Below the pieces are notes generated by a model. The model did no database searches. It had not been told where the DNA came from and saw only the letters and a program-made list of their open reading frames with translations. This document shows, one piece after another, positions 61,782 through 64,000 of a DNA stretch of 64,000 bases (its first letter is position 1; every line of letters starts with the position of its first letter). A program made the position numbers and the translations under genes. Location of the stretch: contig JAYKKI010000067.1 of NCBI GenBank assembly GCA_039881145.1, positions 10,001 to 74,000 on the forward strand, given 5' to 3'. This stretch comes from Druceiella hillmani. Lineage: Eukaryota > Arthropoda > Insecta > Lepidoptera > Hepialidae.

Positions 61782-63645
61782 TACTGGCTTACATAATGTA
61801 ACTAGTCTACTATTCTGTAACTATTCATTTATTCATCTGTACGTATGATCCAAAGTTGTAAGGAGTTGCAGTTACGTGGCGCCTCCTGGTACTCGGAGTG
61901 AGGTTGCTATATATTGTGTGGTCTCTGAGCGGTCTGGAATAAATCAAACTGACATATGACAAAAAAGTATTAGCTAGTACTTTTGACTCCTGATTACATT
62001 GGTGTAGTAAGTACAGTTGATTATTTGGATTATTTTAGATTAATTCTTAAGAAATTCATGATATTTTCACGTCTGTGAAAGGTATACTAGGTATGAAGGT
62101 ATATAGGCAATATGTGTATAAAGTAAAGAATGATATTAATATTCCTAAAGGGTTCAATACAAAAACTATATGTAAATTTCAAAATGTTACATGTAAATAT
62201 ACCAAAATATGTACAAAATCTTCTTAACGAGTTCATTTTATATCTGTTTTAGTCATCACATTAACCGAATGATCATTAAGTATATATGTTGACGTAATGC
62301 TAATTTCTAGTTTATACGTCGTTTTACTGTTTATCTTGTCTTTAGTAACCATAACTTTGGTTCTTGCTGTAATCACATCTACTAATACATATTTCATAAG
62401 TTATATCAATTTATAATGGTTACAATCGTACGTTGATATCATAATTGGTCAATAGGCGGTTCGTTACATATTTTGGAAAATTTTAAGTCTTTCTGAGTTA
62501 AGCTTTTTTTAAATCAACAGACAGATCTCGCGTAATGAAATATGCCCTATTGGGAGATTTTTCCTATTGGTCTATTCTTCTTGCTGCTTGTAGGTGACAT
62601 TTACATAATAACTCTTTAATCGTTAGATATAGACGTACGCTTTGCAACACGAATAGAATGACGAGAATTACACTATGACAATTAGGTACACACTTTAGTA
62701 CACGTAATAATTTAAACATTTAAGTATGCGTAGTAATTTTAATCTAACTGTTTATAAATATTATTACAATTTTTTGTCATGCAAATATATTCTTTACTAC
62801 CCGTATACTTTTCACATGCACGAAAATATCTTGCGTTTCTCAAAGACTATCAGATCTCAACACATTACTCTTTTATTCCGATTAATTTTAAGTTGGGTTT
62901 TAGAAACACTGCTAACTCTTTAATTAAAATTGAGGTAGTTTGGAAATTAGATGGAGGGATATTTATTTGCTTGCGGGTTTAAAAAAAAGAACAACTGGTT
63001 ATCCCTGGAATATCAATTGAAATATACCCATGTATGTCTCGTTATTATTAAAATTCAAAATTTTATAATGAATGGATTTTAAAAGAAATGGACGTCAGAA
63101 TGATCTCAAAATGTCACCTTTTTCTTTCTAGGTACGGAATTCTACAATGGTAAAGAAAAATACTAGAATGTTGGCATTCGAAGTAAACACATATTGGTTT
63201 TCCTAGTATATTTTTCAAAGTAATCACGTATTAATTAAGGAATTTGTTGTATTGGAACGTATAAAGAATTGGAGAAAAAGTTAAAATAAGGAATGAAAAA
63301 TACATGTCGGTATCCAAGTCTGTATCACCGAAATTAATGTATGAAGAGATTAGAAAACCATCATATTAACAATATTCTGTAAATATTAAAGCTAAAATAT
63401 GGGAAAGAAATAAATTTGAAATTTGTTTGTGCCTTTGTGCACCACAGTGTTTATGTAAATATGTTTAAGGTTAAAGATGTATTTAATATTATGCGAGCAA
63501 TTTGTATCCCTAATAATTTCTACTACTATGATCCTCTCCGGGATATTTGGGTGCTTCCTCGAGCAGCGGCGCAACCATGGTGGGCCATCACAATCATTCT
63601 TCGGCGGCACCACGCATCGCAATGACTGTTTGTAAAACATAAAAC
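60959..63645 (-). repeat. Large inverted duplication, right copy of segment A
   Basis: Reverse complement of 55717-59182 without the two left-only segments. A minus-strand frame, 63392-63694, begins in segment B and runs into A as 100 codons, so the B-to-A junction is open here. Confidence 0.93.
61660..61775. repeat. (TA)n tract with interruptions, right copy
   Basis: About 115 bp of alternating A/T broken by tatgtata, taaattta and tgtgtgtgta. Confidence 0.93.
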
Positions 63646-63909
63646 ATAGTTTTGATTTATGCCTCAAATTTACGCTTATGATCGTACTGAGCATACATAA
63701 GCATTTATACGTTTACATAAGCATTTATACATAAGTATTTTTATGTTTTAATTAGTTTGCAAATATAAAGGGAATTCTTAATTATTTTTAGGAATTGTGT
63801 TTTTGTTTTTGATGATACGAAACATAATATGTCATACGACACAATTTCTATAGTTTCGGTTTGTTCTACTGTCTGATTTATGGTTAACGGATTAATGTGT
63901 CCTAAAAGT
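63646..63909 (-). repeat. Segment B, right copy
   Basis: Reverse complement of 59179-59402, joined directly to the start of segment A rather than to its end. It carries two tracts missing on the left, including an extra ataaatgcttatgta unit. Confidence 0.88.
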
Positions 63910-63954
63910 GTAAATCAAGTTATACTTCTACATGGATTATGTAGTTTAAATTGC

Positions 63955-63957
<3 letters not shown>
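63910..63957. other. Unique sequence beyond segment B
   Basis: Does not match the end of segment A, so the right copy does not continue as a further A unit. Confidence 0.6.

Positions 63958-64000
<43 letters not shown>
63958..64000. repeat. (TA)n microsatellite, cut by window edge
   Basis: Alternating A/T to the last base of the window. Confidence 0.95.

Overview
This is an AT-rich animal genomic window, about 70% A+T by eye, and most likely from an insect. It is packed with long (TA)n tracts. Every recognisable protein fragment belongs to a transposable element. I found no convincing host gene, tRNA, rRNA, CRISPR array or bacterial-type operon. The arthropod assignment rests on the mix of elements: Copia-type LTR retrotransposons, a mariner transposase, a pogo/jerky-type DDE transposase, a DUF4817-type transposase-like fragment common in insects, and Helitron-like repeats with a CTAG-T end.

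Layout. 0-7.9 kb is non-coding DNA with a 160 bp minisatellite, a 0.2 kb foldback repeat at 1.4-1.6 kb, three (TA)n tracts and a small GC-rich patch. 7.99-11.47 kb is a structurally complete but internally deleted Copia element on the minus strand: 167 bp LTRs, a 5 bp target duplication, an initiator-tRNA-Met primer site, a gag stub, then integrase, RT and RNase H, all frameshifted. 11.82-12.24 kb holds a DUF4817-type transposase remnant and 14.8-15.5 kb a pogo-type one. 16-24.9 kb is mostly featureless apart from hairpins, a Z-DNA-like tract and a long TA tract. 24.96-25.98 kb is a decayed mariner on the minus strand. 26-39.5 kb is gene-poor, with hairpins, two small dispersed repeat families and a possible tRNA-like SINE head. 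39.5-40.94 kb is a Helitron-like non-autonomous element. 43.5-44.06 kb is a degenerate ~75 bp tandem array, followed at 44.26-47.5 kb by a second, older Copia-type element on the minus strand. 48-55.7 kb is nearly empty. 55.7-63.9 kb holds a large ~98% identical inverted duplication.

The most unusual structure is that duplication. The two copies share segments A (about 3.5 and 2.7 kb) and B (about 0.2 kb), but in circularly permuted order: A-B on the left, B-A when the right copy is read on the minus strand. This fits two insertions of one circle, or two cuts from one tandem array, placed in opposite orientation.

Nothing here works together as a pathway. The window reads as a graveyard of elements of different ages. 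All domain calls come from reading translated motifs by eye; no similarity search was run.
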